A stretch of DNA of 64,000 nucleotides from contig NZ_WKCB01000023.1 of the NCBI RefSeq assembly GCF_021606685.1, positions 1 to 64,000 on the forward strand, read 5' to 3'. The translations under genes and the position numbers were made by a program. Under the pieces are notes generated by a model that saw only the letters and a program-made list of their open reading frames with translations, made no database searches and was not told where the DNA came from. Source of the DNA: Pseudomonas syringae. Its GTDB lineage: Bacteria > Pseudomonadota > Gammaproteobacteria > Pseudomonadales > Pseudomonadaceae. The stretch's first letter is position 1. Every line of letters starts with the position of its first letter. Shown piece by piece: positions 36,628 to 45,784 of the stretch.

Positions 36628-37209
36628 ATGCTAACCCAGGAAGAGGATCAGCAGCTGGTCGAGCGCGTGCAACGCGGCGACAAGCGAGCTTTTGATCTGC
36701 TAGTGCTGAAATACCAGCACAAAATTCTCGGGTTGATCGTGCGGTTTGTGCACGACACCCATGAAGCGCAGGACGTTGCACAGGAAGCCTTTATCAAGGC
36801 TTACCGTGCACTAGGCAACTTCCGCGGTGATAGTGCGTTTTACACGTGGCTATACCGCATCGCCATCAACACGGCGAAGAACTATCTGGTGTCTCGCGGG
36901 CGCCGCCCACCGGATAGTGATGTTAGTTCAGAAGATGCGGAATTTTACGATGGTGATCACGGCCTCAAAGATCTCGAGTCGCCGGAGCGTGCATTGCTGC
37001 GCGACGAGATCGAAGGAACCGTTCATCGCACAATTCAGCAACTGCCAGAAGATTTACGTACGGCGTTAACTTTACGTGAATTTGATGGTCTGAGTTACGA
37101 AGACATTGCGAGCGTCATGCAGTGTCCGGTGGGGACTGTAAGGTCACGGATTTTCCGGGCCCGGGAAGCCATCGATAAAGCCTTGCAACCGTTGTTGCAG
37201 GAAAACTAA
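36628..37209 (+). CDS. algU: RNA polymerase ECF sigma factor AlgU (RpoE/AlgT)
   Basis: A 193-aa envelope-stress sigma factor controlling alginate and other cell-wall stress genes. Region 2 includes DTHEAQDVAQEAFIKAYRAL and the -10 recognition part FYTWLYRIAINTAKN; region 4 includes REFDGLSYEDIASVM and GTVRSRIFRAREAID. The ATG at 36628 is preceded by GAGGAGTG; a GTG two codons upstream is less likely. First gene of algU-mucA-mucB-mucD. Confidence 0.96.
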   Translation: MLTQEEDQQLVERVQRGDKRAFDLLVLKYQHKILGLIVRFVHDTHEAQDVAQEAFIKAYRALGNFRGDSAFYTWLYRIAINTAKNYLVSRGRRPPDSDVSSEDAEFYDGDHGLKDLESPERALLRDEIEGTVHRTIQQLPEDLRTALTLREFDGLSYEDIASVMQCPVGTVRSRIFRAREAIDKALQPLLQEN

Positions 37210-37241
37210 AGACAGCGGCGACAGCCAAGAGAGGAACCGCC

Positions 37242-37829
37242 ATGAGTCGTGATGCCCTGCAGGAATCGCTGTCCGCAGTGATGGATAACGAAGCGGATGA
37301 ACTGGAACTTCGTCGAGTGCTCAATGCATTTGATGATGCCGAAACCCGTGACACCTGGTCTCGTTACCAAGTCGCTCGGGCGGTGATGCACAAGGATCTT
37401 CTAATCCCTCGTCTGGATATTGCTGCGGCTGTTTCTGCTGCGCTGGCCGATGAAGCCGTTCCGGCAAAAGCTGCACGTGGTCCATGGCGTAGCCTGGGTC
37501 GCCTGGCAGTGGCTGCCTCGGTAACTGTTGCGGTATTGGCTGGTGTTCGCCTGTATAACCAGGACGAAATCGCCGGTGCCGAATTGGCCCAGCAGACCCA
37601 GCAACCGGTAATGGCGGGTCCGCAAGTCAAAGGCCCAGCGGTATTGGCCGGCTACAAGGAAAGCTCTGACACCACCGGCCCTATGGCCAACGGTGTGTTG
37701 CAAGGGCAATCGGGCTGGCAAGATCAGCGTCTTCCAGGCTACCTGCGCCAACACGCACAGGAATCGGCCTTGAAAGGCACTGAAAGCGCTCTGCCATACG
37801 CTCGCGCAGCAAGCCTGGAAAACCGCTAA
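37242..37829 (+). CDS. mucA: Anti-sigma factor MucA
   Basis: A 195-aa single-pass inner-membrane protein that holds AlgU inactive until regulated proteolysis. The N-terminal cytoplasmic RseA-like domain (LQESLSAVMDNEADELELRR) binds the sigma factor; the membrane segment is about residues 84-103; the periplasmic tail of about 90 residues is the MucB-binding and protease-sensing part. Intact, with no mucoid-type truncation visible. Confidence 0.94.
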   Translation: MSRDALQESLSAVMDNEADELELRRVLNAFDDAETRDTWSRYQVARAVMHKDLLIPRLDIAAAVSAALADEAVPAKAARGPWRSLGRLAVAASVTVAVLAGVRLYNQDEIAGAELAQQTQQPVMAGPQVKGPAVLAGYKESSDTTGPMANGVLQGQSGWQDQRLPGYLRQHAQESALKGTESALPYARAASLENR

Positions 37830-37845
37830 ACCGTTAAGGAGCCCT

Positions 37846-38808
37846 ATGCGCGCCATACCGCTCCTTACGCTTTTGCTCAGTGGTTGGTTTGTATTTCCCG
37901 CCCATGCCGATGAAGCCCAAGACTGGCTGACTCGACTTGGGCGTGCAGAGCAGCAGCAAAGCTTTCAAGGTACGTTTGTCTACGAGCGTAACGGCAGTTT
38001 TTCTACCCATGACATCTGGCATCGTGTCCAGAATGGTCAAGTCCGTGAGCGGCTTTTACAGCTCGATGGATCTGCCCAGGAAGTCGTGCGGTTGGATGGG
38101 CGCACTCAGTGCGTCAGCGGTACGCTGGTGGCAGGCCTTGGCAATTCACGTGATGCCCCTTCGCGTGCGCTGGATCCGCAAAAACTCAATCAATTTTACG
38201 AACTGGCCATCATCGGCAAATCTCGCGTGGCCGGTCGTAATGCAGTGATCATTTCGATCACGCCGCGTGACCAATACCGTTACGGTTTTGAACTGCACCT
38301 GGATCGTGAAACCGCGCTGCCTCTCAAGTCCCTGCTGCTCAATGAGCAAGGGCAGTTGCTGGAGCGTTTCCAGTTCACGCGGTTGGACACTTCGGCTCTC
38401 CCAGATGATCGCAATGTGCAGCCCAGCAGCGACTGTACGCCCATCGCGGTAGCCAATAGCAATACGCCAGAGGTGGCTTCTACCGAGACCTGGCATATGG
38501 ATTGGTTGCCGCCGGGTTTTCAGCTGACTAACAGCAGCTCTCGCAAAGATACTCAGACCAAAGCAACCGTAGACAGCCTGATGTACGAAGACGGGTTGGC
38601 GCGTTTCTCGGTATTCCTTGAGCCGATCAGTGATGTCAGTGTCACTGAAACCCGCACCCAATTGGGCCCGACAGTGGCCGTGTCGCGTCGCCTCAACACG
38701 GTGGACGGTGAAATGATGGTCACGGTGGTAGGTGAAATCCCTATCGGCACCGCCGAGCGTATCGCGCTGTCAGTACGCGGTGAAAAAAAGCCGGCTGCCA
38801 AGCCGTGA
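37846..38808 (+). CDS. mucB: Periplasmic regulator MucB (RseB family)
   Basis: A 320-aa periplasmic protein that binds MucA and blocks its cleavage. The signal peptide ends at FPAHA-D (about residue 21). The mature part begins EAQDWLTRLGRAEQQQSFQG, followed by TFVYERNG and, later, WLPPGFQLTNSS, as in the LolA-like and C-terminal RseB domains. 16 bp after mucA. The next gene is mucD; mucC is absent. Confidence 0.94.
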   Translation: MRAIPLLTLLLSGWFVFPAHADEAQDWLTRLGRAEQQQSFQGTFVYERNGSFSTHDIWHRVQNGQVRERLLQLDGSAQEVVRLDGRTQCVSGTLVAGLGNSRDAPSRALDPQKLNQFYELAIIGKSRVAGRNAVIISITPRDQYRYGFELHLDRETALPLKSLLLNEQGQLLERFQFTRLDTSALPDDRNVQPSSDCTPIAVANSNTPEVASTETWHMDWLPPGFQLTNSSSRKDTQTKATVDSLMYEDGLARFSVFLEPISDVSVTETRTQLGPTVAVSRRLNTVDGEMMVTVVGEIPIGTAERIALSVRGEKKPAAKP

Positions 38809-39042
38809 GCTGTTAATCCTATGTTCATCCTGCCCTTTCACTGTACATCCATGCCAGGTTGGCTGCCGAGAGCATGAAATGTCTGGATCAGCATTTTCAC
38901 TTGCAAAAATCTCTCATGTTTTTTATAGGTCAGGGCTTGTCGGCTCTGGCCTTGTCTTGTTCGCGGAACAAAGATGTCGGTCGCAGTTTTCGGCGTTTCT
39001 TGAACCCTGTCGCTCAACCCTGCTCGTCGTAACGGGAGCTGT

Positions 39043-40482
39043 ATGTCGATACCACGTTTGAAGTCCTACCTATCCATAGTCGCCACGGTGTTGGTGCTGG
39101 GTCAGGCCTTGCCTGCGCAAGCAGCCGAGTTGCCTGACTTCACCCAATTGGTCGAGCAGGCCTCGCCTGCCGTGGTGAACATCAGTACCACGCAGAAGCT
39201 GCCGGATCGCAAAGTCTCCAATCAGCAGATGCCGGATCTGGAAGGCCTGCCGCCGATGCTGCGCGAATTCTTCGAGCGCGGCATGCCGCAGCAGCGCGCA
39301 CCCCGCGGTGGTGGCGGTGGTCAGCGTGAAGCGCAGTCCCTGGGGTCGGGCTTTATCATCTCGCCGGACGGCTACATTCTGACCAACAATCACGTGATTG
39401 CCGACGCCGACGAAATTCTCGTGCGCCTGGCTGATCGCAGCGAGCTGAAAGCCAAATTGGTGGGCACTGACCCACGTTCCGATGTGGCTTTGCTCAAGAT
39501 CGAAGGCAAGGACCTGCCCGTGCTCAAGCTGGGTAAATCCCAGGACCTTAAAGCCGGGCAGTGGGTTGTGGCCATCGGTTCGCCGTTTGGTTTTGACCAC
39601 ACCGTGACCCAGGGTATTGTCAGCGCCATTGGCCGCAGCCTGCCCAATGAAAACTATGTGCCATTCATCCAGACTGACGTGCCGATCAACCCGGGTAACT
39701 CTGGCGGCCCGCTGTTCAACCTGGCCGGTGAAGTAGTGGGGATCAACTCGCAGATCTACACCCGTTCCGGTGGTTTTATGGGCGTGTCTTTTGCGATTCC
39801 GATCGATGTAGCCATGGATGTTTCCAACCAGCTGAAAAGCGGTGGCAAGGTCAGCCGTGGTTGGTTGGGCGTCGTGATCCAGGAAGTGAACAAGGACCTG
39901 GCTGAATCGTTCGGCCTCGACAAGCCGGCCGGTGCTCTGGTTGCGCAGATCCAGGACGACGGTCCAGCTGCCAAAGGCGGCTTGCAAGTGGGCGACGTAA
40001 TTCTGAGCATGAACGGCCAGCCGATCATTATGTCGGCCGACCTTCCGCATTTGGTGGGTGCGCTCAAGGCGGGCAGCAAAGCCAAGCTTGAAGTTATCCG
40101 TGAAGGCAAGCGCCAGAACGTTGAGCTGACTGTCGGGGCTATTCCCGAAGAGGGGGCGACGCTGGATGCCTTGGGTAACGCCAAGCCAGGTGCAGAGCGC
40201 AGCAGCAACCGCCTGGGCATTGCCGTCGCTGAGCTGACTGATGAGCAGAAGAAGAGCTTCGACCTCAAGAGCGGTGTCGTGATCAAGGAAGTGCAGGACG
40301 GTCCAGCATCGTTGATCGGCCTGCAGCCAGGTGATGTGATTACGCACCTGAACAATCAGGCGATTGACTCCACCAAGCAGTTCACTGACATCGCCAAGGC
40401 GCTGCCTAAGAATCGTTCGGTGTCGATGCGTGTGCTGCGTCAAGGGCGTGCCAGCTTCATCACGTTCAAGCTAGCCGAGTAA
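39043..40482 (+). CDS. mucD: Periplasmic serine protease MucD (DegP/HtrA family)
   Basis: A 479-aa HtrA protease that removes misfolded envelope proteins and restrains AlgU activation. Signal peptide ends at PAQA-A (about 27). Catalytic triad H117 (TNNHV), D147 (DPRSDVALL) and S220 (NPGNSGGPL). Two PDZ domains follow (about 260-350 and 385-475). It lies 234 bp after mucB; that gap, where other species have mucC, has no plausible mucC reading frame. A strong terminator follows. Confidence 0.95.
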   Translation: MSIPRLKSYLSIVATVLVLGQALPAQAAELPDFTQLVEQASPAVVNISTTQKLPDRKVSNQQMPDLEGLPPMLREFFERGMPQQRAPRGGGGGQREAQSLGSGFIISPDGYILTNNHVIADADEILVRLADRSELKAKLVGTDPRSDVALLKIEGKDLPVLKLGKSQDLKAGQWVVAIGSPFGFDHTVTQGIVSAIGRSLPNENYVPFIQTDVPINPGNSGGPLFNLAGEVVGINSQIYTRSGGFMGVSFAIPIDVAMDVSNQLKSGGKVSRGWLGVVIQEVNKDLAESFGLDKPAGALVAQIQDDGPAAKGGLQVGDVILSMNGQPIIMSADLPHLVGALKAGSKAKLEVIREGKRQNVELTVGAIPEEGATLDALGNAKPGAERSSNRLGIAVAELTDEQKKSFDLKSGVVIKEVQDGPASLIGLQPGDVITHLNNQAIDSTKQFTDIAKALPKNRSVSMRVLRQGRASFITFKLAE

Positions 40483-40509
40483 TTCGCCGGTTCGTTTTGC
40501 AATAAAAAG

Positions 40510-40548
40510 AAAAGCCCCGCTTTCGTTTGACGAAGGCGGGGCTTTTTT
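40510..40548 (+). terminator. Rho-independent terminator of the algU-muc operon
   Basis: AAGCCCCGCTTTCG / CGAAGGCGGGGCTT stem with one bulge-like mismatch, then six T. Located 28 bp past mucD and just before the convergent protease gene stop, so it may serve both. Confidence 0.93.
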
Positions 40549-40561
40549 GTGGGCGATGGGT

Positions 40562-41995
40562 TTAGCTCATCATCCCTTTGACCAAACGTTCCTGTTCGAT
40601 CAACTCACGCTGGCGCGCGTCGATGCGTGACGACAGTGGGAAGTTGCTACCGGCGCGGCGCTTGGCAAAATCCAGTTGCTGGATGGCCTGTTGGAAGTCG
40701 CCCACCAACGCAAAGTATTCGGCGCGAGCCTGATGCAGGCCAATGATGTTGCCCGAGAGGCCGCGGGTTTCGGCAACTTGGTACCAAACGTCAGGATCGT
40801 CCGGACGAGACTTGAGCAAGCTGTCCAGGGCTTTTTCCGCGTCGGCGGTGCGGTTCTGCTTGAGCAGCAGGTCCACCCGCACTTGATTCAACGGATAGTT
40901 GCCGGGGTATTGGGTCAGCATCCTGTCAGTGCGTTGTTGGGCATCTGGCAGGTGGTTGTTGTCGATGTCCAGTTGAATCTGCGCCAGGTTGTAAGTGATG
41001 TCGTTAGGCGCTTTGGCCAGCAACGGCTGTAGGTTGTCGCGTGCCTGTTTGAACAGAGAGCCTTTTATCTGGGCGATGGCCAGGCCATAGCGCGCCACAT
41101 CGTTTTTCGGGTTCTCGTCCAGTTGTGCCTGGAAACGCTTGGCGGCGAGTCCCGGGGTGTCTTCGTATTGCAATTGCACCCGGGCGCGGATCAGCTGATA
41201 GCGCAGGCTGTCTTCTTTGCCGCCGGGTTTAGCTTGCTCGGCGCGGTTGCGGGTGTCGGCGATTCGCGACTCGGTGACCGGGTGCGTCAGCAGAAATTCC
41301 GGCGGCTTGGCGTCGAACCGGTACTGACGCATCAGGCGCTCGAACATGGTCGGCATCGAGCGCGGATCGTATCCGGCTTTTTCCAGGTTGAGGATGCCGA
41401 TGCGGTCAGCTTCTTGTTCATTCTGGCGGGAGAAGCGTCGCTGTTCCTGGATCGCCGCGGCCTGGGTGCCGGCGATGGCGGCAATACCGGCATCACCTGC
41501 GCCGGCAGCGGCGGCAATAATGCCGCCAAGCAAAGCGGCCATCATCGGCAGTTGCATGCGTTGCTGCGCTTCAACGCCTCGGGCGAAGTGGCGTTGGGAC
41601 AGGTGAGCCAATTCGTGCGCCAGCACCGAAGCGTATTCGCCTTCGGTCTGGGCATTGAGGAACAGCCCGCCGTTGACCCCGACAATCCCACCGGGCGCGG
41701 CAAAGGCGTTCAATTGTGGGCTGTTGATCAGGATGAACTCCAGGCGCCGGTCGTTGACCTGGCTGGTCTCTACCAGCTTGTACACGCTGGTTTCGACATA
41801 ATCCTTGAGTTGCGGGTCATTGAGCTGCGAAACCTGGCCGCGCAGGTAGGCCAGCCATGCACGGCCCAACTGGTATTCCTGTTGTGGCGAGACAATGGCA
41901 GAACTGGCGTCGCCAAGTGACGGCAGGTCGTCGGCGAAGCCCGGGGAGGCCAGCAGGCAAGCCAGCGTCAGCAGGGTAGGGCGCAAAAAAGTCAT
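40562..41995 (-). CDS. bepA: M48-family periplasmic metalloprotease, BepA-like
   Basis: A 477-aa protein with a signal peptide ending near FA-DD (about residue 21). The zinc motif HELAH is at 127-131, with the third ligand in QEADRIG about 60 residues later. The C-terminal half is built of TPR-like helices (LYKQARDNLQPLLAKAPND-type repeats). This layout is that of BepA/YfgC, which cleaves or chaperones outer-membrane proteins such as LptD; the symbol is by architecture. Confidence 0.86.
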   Translation of the reverse strand: MTFLRPTLLTLACLLASPGFADDLPSLGDASSAIVSPQQEYQLGRAWLAYLRGQVSQLNDPQLKDYVETSVYKLVETSQVNDRRLEFILINSPQLNAFAAPGGIVGVNGGLFLNAQTEGEYASVLAHELAHLSQRHFARGVEAQQRMQLPMMAALLGGIIAAAAGAGDAGIAAIAGTQAAAIQEQRRFSRQNEQEADRIGILNLEKAGYDPRSMPTMFERLMRQYRFDAKPPEFLLTHPVTESRIADTRNRAEQAKPGGKEDSLRYQLIRARVQLQYEDTPGLAAKRFQAQLDENPKNDVARYGLAIAQIKGSLFKQARDNLQPLLAKAPNDITYNLAQIQLDIDNNHLPDAQQRTDRMLTQYPGNYPLNQVRVDLLLKQNRTADAEKALDSLLKSRPDDPDVWYQVAETRGLSGNIIGLHQARAEYFALVGDFQQAIQQLDFAKRRAGSNFPLSSRIDARQRELIEQERLVKGMMS

Positions 41996-42090
41996 GCACA
42001 GAGCCTTTCGACAAAGAGCTTACTGTAGCCGGACACTGAGCTTGGGACCAGATATTCTAAGCAGCCCGAACACGTCACCGGAGTAAAACC

Positions 42091-42330
42091 ATGACCGACG
42101 CTGTAGCCTTTGATGCCGAACTCGATGCCAGCGGCCTCAATTGCCCGTTGCCTTTACTCAAGGCCAAGTTGGAACTCAATCGACTGGCCAGTGGCGCGGT
42201 ACTCAAGGTCATCGCCACTGATGCGGGCTCCCAGCGTGATTTCCGGACCTTTGCCAAGCTGGCAGGCCATACCCTGTTGCATGAAGAAGACGCTGCCGGT
42301 GTGTACCGTTACTGGTTGCGCAAGGCCTGA
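42091..42330 (+). CDS. TusA-family sulfurtransferase-like protein
   Basis: A 79-aa SirA/TusA-fold protein. The conserved CPxP motif is CPLP with C18, preceded by LDASGLN. The C-terminal FAKLAGHTLLHEE matches the family. It carries persulfide sulfur in related proteins; the exact pathway is uncertain because pseudomonads have several TusA paralogues. 31 bp upstream of the PerM-like transporter gene. Confidence 0.86.
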   Translation: MTDAVAFDAELDASGLNCPLPLLKAKLELNRLASGAVLKVIATDAGSQRDFRTFAKLAGHTLLHEEDAAGVYRYWLRKA

Positions 42331-42361
42331 ACCGTTCGCCCCTACCGCCCGAGGTTGATTG

Positions 42362-43432
42362 ATGTTCAAAGTGTTACGAGACTGGATTCAGCGCTATTTC
42401 TCCGATGAAGAAGCCGTGGTGTTGGCGGTTCTGCTGTTTCTGGCTTTTACGGCCGTACTTACCTTGGGTGGCATGCTGGCGCCGGTGCTCGCAGGGATGG
42501 TGCTGGCCTACTTGATGCAGGGCCTGGTCACCACGCTTGAGCGGTTACGTCTGCCGGGTGGAGTGGCGGTGGGGCTGGTGTTTGCCCTGTTCATGGGCGT
42601 GCTCGTGGTGTTTATCGTAGTGGTGTTGCCGTTGCTGTGGCACCAACTCATCACCTTGTTCAACGAGTTGCCGGGCATGCTGGCCAAGTGGCAATCGTTG
42701 TTGCTGCTGTTGCCGGAGCGGTACCCGCATCTGGTATCGGATGAGCAAGTACTACAGGCCATCGACGCGGCGCGCGGCGAGATCGGCAAGTTCGGGCAAT
42801 GGGCGCTGACCTTTTCCCTGTCCAGCCTGCCGCTGTTGGTCAACATCATGATCTATTTGGTGCTGGTGCCGATCCTGGTGTTTTTCTTCCTCAAGGACCG
42901 CGCCATGATCGGCCGCTGGGTGCGTGGCTACCTGCCGCGTGAGCGAGCGCTGATCACTCGGGTGGCCGAAGAGATGAACCGCCAGATCGCCAACTACATC
43001 CGTGGCAAGGTCATCGAGATCATTATCTGTGGGGGTGTGACCTACATCGCCTTTATCGCCCTGGATCTCAACTACGCGGCCTTGTTGGCGTTGTTGGTGG
43101 GCATTTCGGTGGTGGTGCCGTATGTCGGCGCTGTGGTGGTGACCGTGCCGGTGACGTTGATCGCGTTGTTCCAATGGGGCTGGAGCGACCAGTTCATCTA
43201 CCTGATGGCGGTGTACGGGATCATCCAGACCCTGGATGGCAACGTGCTGGTGCCGTTGCTGTTTTCGGAGGCGGTCAACCTGCACCCGGTGGCGATTATC
43301 TGCGCGGTGTTGTTGTTTGGCGGGCTGTGGGGATTCTGGGGGGTGTTCTTTGCGATTCCCCTGGCGACGCTGTTCAAGGCGGTGCTGGATGCGTGGCCAC
43401 GCCAAGAGCCGGTGGTGGCGCCGTTGTTGTAG
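42362..43432 (+). CDS. AI-2E/PerM family membrane protein
   Basis: A 356-aa polytopic protein with about seven helices. Typical segments: LTLGGMLAPVLAGMVLAYLM near the N-terminus, FFFLKDRAMIG in the middle, VGISVVVPYVGAVVV and the near-C-terminal FGGLWGFWGVFFAIPLATL. Members have been linked to autoinducer-2 export or Na+/H+ antiport; substrate here unknown. Start ATG at 42362 with GAGG upstream. Confidence 0.85.
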   Translation: MFKVLRDWIQRYFSDEEAVVLAVLLFLAFTAVLTLGGMLAPVLAGMVLAYLMQGLVTTLERLRLPGGVAVGLVFALFMGVLVVFIVVVLPLLWHQLITLFNELPGMLAKWQSLLLLLPERYPHLVSDEQVLQAIDAARGEIGKFGQWALTFSLSSLPLLVNIMIYLVLVPILVFFFLKDRAMIGRWVRGYLPRERALITRVAEEMNRQIANYIRGKVIEIIICGGVTYIAFIALDLNYAALLALLVGISVVVPYVGAVVVTVPVTLIALFQWGWSDQFIYLMAVYGIIQTLDGNVLVPLLFSEAVNLHPVAIICAVLLFGGLWGFWGVFFAIPLATLFKAVLDAWPRQEPVVAPLL

Positions 43433-43444
43433 CGGCAGTTACAG

Positions 43445-43536
43445 GTGGCGAGGGAGCTTGCTCCCGTTGGAATGCGAAGCGCTCCCTCTTTTTTGGGGCC
43501 GCTGCGCAGCCCAGCGCGAGCAAGCTCGCGCGCCAC
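43445..43536. repeat. REP-type inverted repeat
   Basis: GTGGCGAGGGAGCTTGCTC (43445-43463) is matched by GAGCAAGCTCGCGCGCCAC (43518-43536), with about 54 bases between. A fluorescens-group REP pair in the convergent gap between the PerM-like and bcp genes. Confidence 0.82.
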
Positions 43537-43570
43537 GACAAGCCCACTACACGCTCGCTTCAGGGCGAAT

Positions 43571-44044
43571 TCAGCCCTTGTTCAGCGCCTGAGCGGCTGC
43601 CAGAACAGCCTCCACATGCCCCGGCACTTTCACACCGCGCCATTCCTGACGCAGCACACCTTGGCTATCGATGAGGAAAGTGCTGCGATCCACGCCCAGG
43701 TATTCCTTGCCGTACAGCTTCTTCAACTTGATCACATCAAACAGGTGGCAAACCGCTTCGTCCTTGTCGCTGATCAGCTCGAAGGGGAATTCCTGCTTGG
43801 CCTTGAAGTTCTCGTGGGACTTCACGCTGTCCCGCGACACGCCAAACACCACGGTATTGGCGGCGTTGAATGCCGCGTGCTGGTCACGAAAGCCCTGGCC
43901 TTCAGTGGTGCAGCCAGGCGTGCTGTCCTTGGGATAGAAGTAGATCACCACCTGTTTGCCCTTGAGGGCAGCGAGGCTGAAGGTCTGGCCGCTGGTGGCC
44001 TGTGCTTCGAAATCGGCTACGGGTTTGTCAATGACGACCGCCAT
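43571..44044 (-). CDS. bcp: Thioredoxin-dependent peroxiredoxin Bcp
   Basis: A 157-aa peroxiredoxin Q/Bcp that reduces hydroperoxides with thioredoxin. The peroxidatic cysteine is C45 in PKDSTPGCTTE. Further motifs: VFGVSRDSVKSHENFKAK, LISDKDEAVCHLF, and RSTFLIDSQGVLRQEWR. Located 10 bp downstream of gcvR on the same strand. Confidence 0.94.
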   Translation of the reverse strand: MAVVIDKPVADFEAQATSGQTFSLAALKGKQVVIYFYPKDSTPGCTTEGQGFRDQHAAFNAANTVVFGVSRDSVKSHENFKAKQEFPFELISDKDEAVCHLFDVIKLKKLYGKEYLGVDRSTFLIDSQGVLRQEWRGVKVPGHVEAVLAAAQALNKG

Positions 44045-44054
44045 GAAAACTTCC

Positions 44055-44615
44055 TTACATTGGGTTCTGTGGGCGCCATGGCTCGATCAGCGCGTCGAGG
44101 TTCAGGGCATCGGCAAAGTCCAGGAACTGGTCGCGCAGCCAACTGATCTGCACGCCGGCCGGCAAGGTCACGGTGAATGTGGCATTGAGCATGGTGCCGC
44201 CGGTTTGCGGAGCCTGGTAGGTGTCGCAGGTCAGGTTCTCCAGTTCGACGTTGTGGTCGATAAAGAACTGGCACAGCTCGTTGACGATGTCCGAGCGATA
44301 GGCCGAGCTGACATAGGCTACATAAGGCAGGGCCTGGGGGCGATTCTCCAGGGCGGCGCTGCGCACCACATTGACGGTGAAATCGTGCTTCTTGGCCAGG
44401 CCTGGCAGGCCGGTTTCCAGACGGGCCAGGGCGTCCCACGTACCGGAGATCTGTAGCACCAGTGCACTGCACTCGCCGTGGCGGGTCAGGCGGGAGGTTA
44501 CGACGGCGCAGCGGTTTTCATGGCTGGCGCGGCACAGGACGTTAGTCAGCTCCATGGGGTTGGCGCCGAGGGCACTGATAACAAGGAATTGTTCGCGAAC
44601 TGTGGGGGTGGACAT
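44055..44615 (-). CDS. gcvR: Glycine cleavage system regulator GcvR
   Basis: A 186-aa protein with two ACT domains (about 10-85 and 95-170) and no DNA-binding domain, the GcvR layout. The N-terminal REQFLVISALGANPMELTNV and the second-domain SAYRSDIVNELCQFF segments are typical. It senses glycine and antagonises GcvA in E. coli. It is divergent from dapA and co-oriented with bcp, a common pseudomonad gene order. Confidence 0.88.
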   Translation of the reverse strand: MSTPTVREQFLVISALGANPMELTNVLCRASHENRCAVVTSRLTRHGECSALVLQISGTWDALARLETGLPGLAKKHDFTVNVVRSAALENRPQALPYVAYVSSAYRSDIVNELCQFFIDHNVELENLTCDTYQAPQTGGTMLNATFTVTLPAGVQISWLRDQFLDFADALNLDALIEPWRPQNPM

Positions 44616-44888
44616 GCAGCCTTCCTAAAACGATGAGCGGTCGATACGGTGAGGCCTGTATCGATCAAAGGATGAAGGGTAGCGAAAAGCGCCGCCAAGG
44701 GATAGGAGGTGGCGTTTTCATTGTGTGAACGGCCGAAATTTACCCTGCTCCCACCTGCGGTTTGTCCCAATGATGGCATTGCCCGTCGTTTAGTTGATCC
44801 AGAACGCATCGTCAGGCGGTACTTCGCTTGTACAAGCATCTTGGCGCCAGTACCATTACGGCTCTCTTTTTCCGGCAGGAGCGGTTGC

Positions 44889-45767
44889 ATGATTGCGGGC
44901 AGTATGGTGGCACTGGTCACACCCATGGATGCACAAGGTCATCTCGACTGGGACAGCCTGGGCAAACTGGTGGACTTCCACCTGCAAGAAGGCACCAACG
45001 CCATTGTGGCGGTCGGCACCACGGGTGAATCGGCCACCCTCGATGTGGAAGAACACATTCAGGTGATCGAGTTCGTGGTCAAGCGCGTCGCGGGTCGTAT
45101 TGCCGTGATCGCCGGTACGGGCGCCAACTCGACGCGTGAAGCGATCGAATTGACCAAAAACGCCAAGAAGGCTGGCGCCGATGCGTGCCTGCTGGTGACC
45201 CCGTACTACAACAAACCGACCCAGGAAGGCCTGTACCAGCACTTCCGCACCATTGCCGAAGCCGTTGATATCCCGCAGATCCTCTACAACGTACCCGGCC
45301 GTACCGCTTGCGACATGCAGGCCGCGACGGTGATCCGCCTGTCCACTGTGCCGAACATCATCGGCATCAAGGAAGCGACCGGCGACCTGCAGCGCGCCAA
45401 GGACATCCTGGCCGGCGTGAGCAGTGACTTTCTGCTGTATTCCGGTGACGACGCCACCGCAGTCGAGCTGATCCTGCTGGGCGGCAAGGGCAACATTTCG
45501 GTGACCGCCAACGTGGCCCCGCGTGCCATGAGCGACATGTGCGCCGCCGCCATCGCCGGTGACGCCGTGACCGCCCGCGCTATCCACGAAAAGCTGATGC
45601 CGCTCAACAAGACACTGTTTATCGAATCCAACCCTATCCCCGTGAAATGGGCGCTGTTTGAGATGGGCCTGATGCCGGACGGTATCCGTCTGCCGCTCAC
45701 CCGCCTCAGCGAAGCCTGTCACGAACCGCTGCGACAGGCCCTGCGCCAGTCCGGCGTCCTGGTTTAA
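44889..45767 (+). CDS. dapA: 4-hydroxy-tetrahydrodipicolinate synthase
   Basis: A 292-aa aldolase of the lysine/diaminopimelate pathway, condensing pyruvate with aspartate semialdehyde. Schiff-base K161 (IGIKEATGD), Y133 (LYNVPGR), T44 (GTTGES) are at the same positions as in E. coli DapA. The start at 44889 follows CAGGAG; the 60-codon upstream extension is not conserved. First gene of dapA-bamC-MBL-purC. Confidence 0.96.
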   Translation: MIAGSMVALVTPMDAQGHLDWDSLGKLVDFHLQEGTNAIVAVGTTGESATLDVEEHIQVIEFVVKRVAGRIAVIAGTGANSTREAIELTKNAKKAGADACLLVTPYYNKPTQEGLYQHFRTIAEAVDIPQILYNVPGRTACDMQAATVIRLSTVPNIIGIKEATGDLQRAKDILAGVSSDFLLYSGDDATAVELILLGGKGNISVTANVAPRAMSDMCAAAIAGDAVTARAIHEKLMPLNKTLFIESNPIPVKWALFEMGLMPDGIRLPLTRLSEACHEPLRQALRQSGVLV

Positions 45768-45784
45768 TTGAGGAAGCACTACGC

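Noticed and set aside
36404..36634. A 76-codon frame in the algU leader
   Set aside because: No ATG start with a ribosome site, and it covers the proximal AlgU promoter; treated as untranslated leader.
38732..39061. Possible mucC in the mucB-mucD gap
   Set aside because: The only long plus-strand frame starts inside mucB and lacks the membrane segments of MucC.
39070..40443. A 457-codon minus-strand open frame opposite mucD
   Set aside because: mucD has an intact catalytic triad and PDZ domains; the antisense frame has no recognisable domain and no ribosome site.
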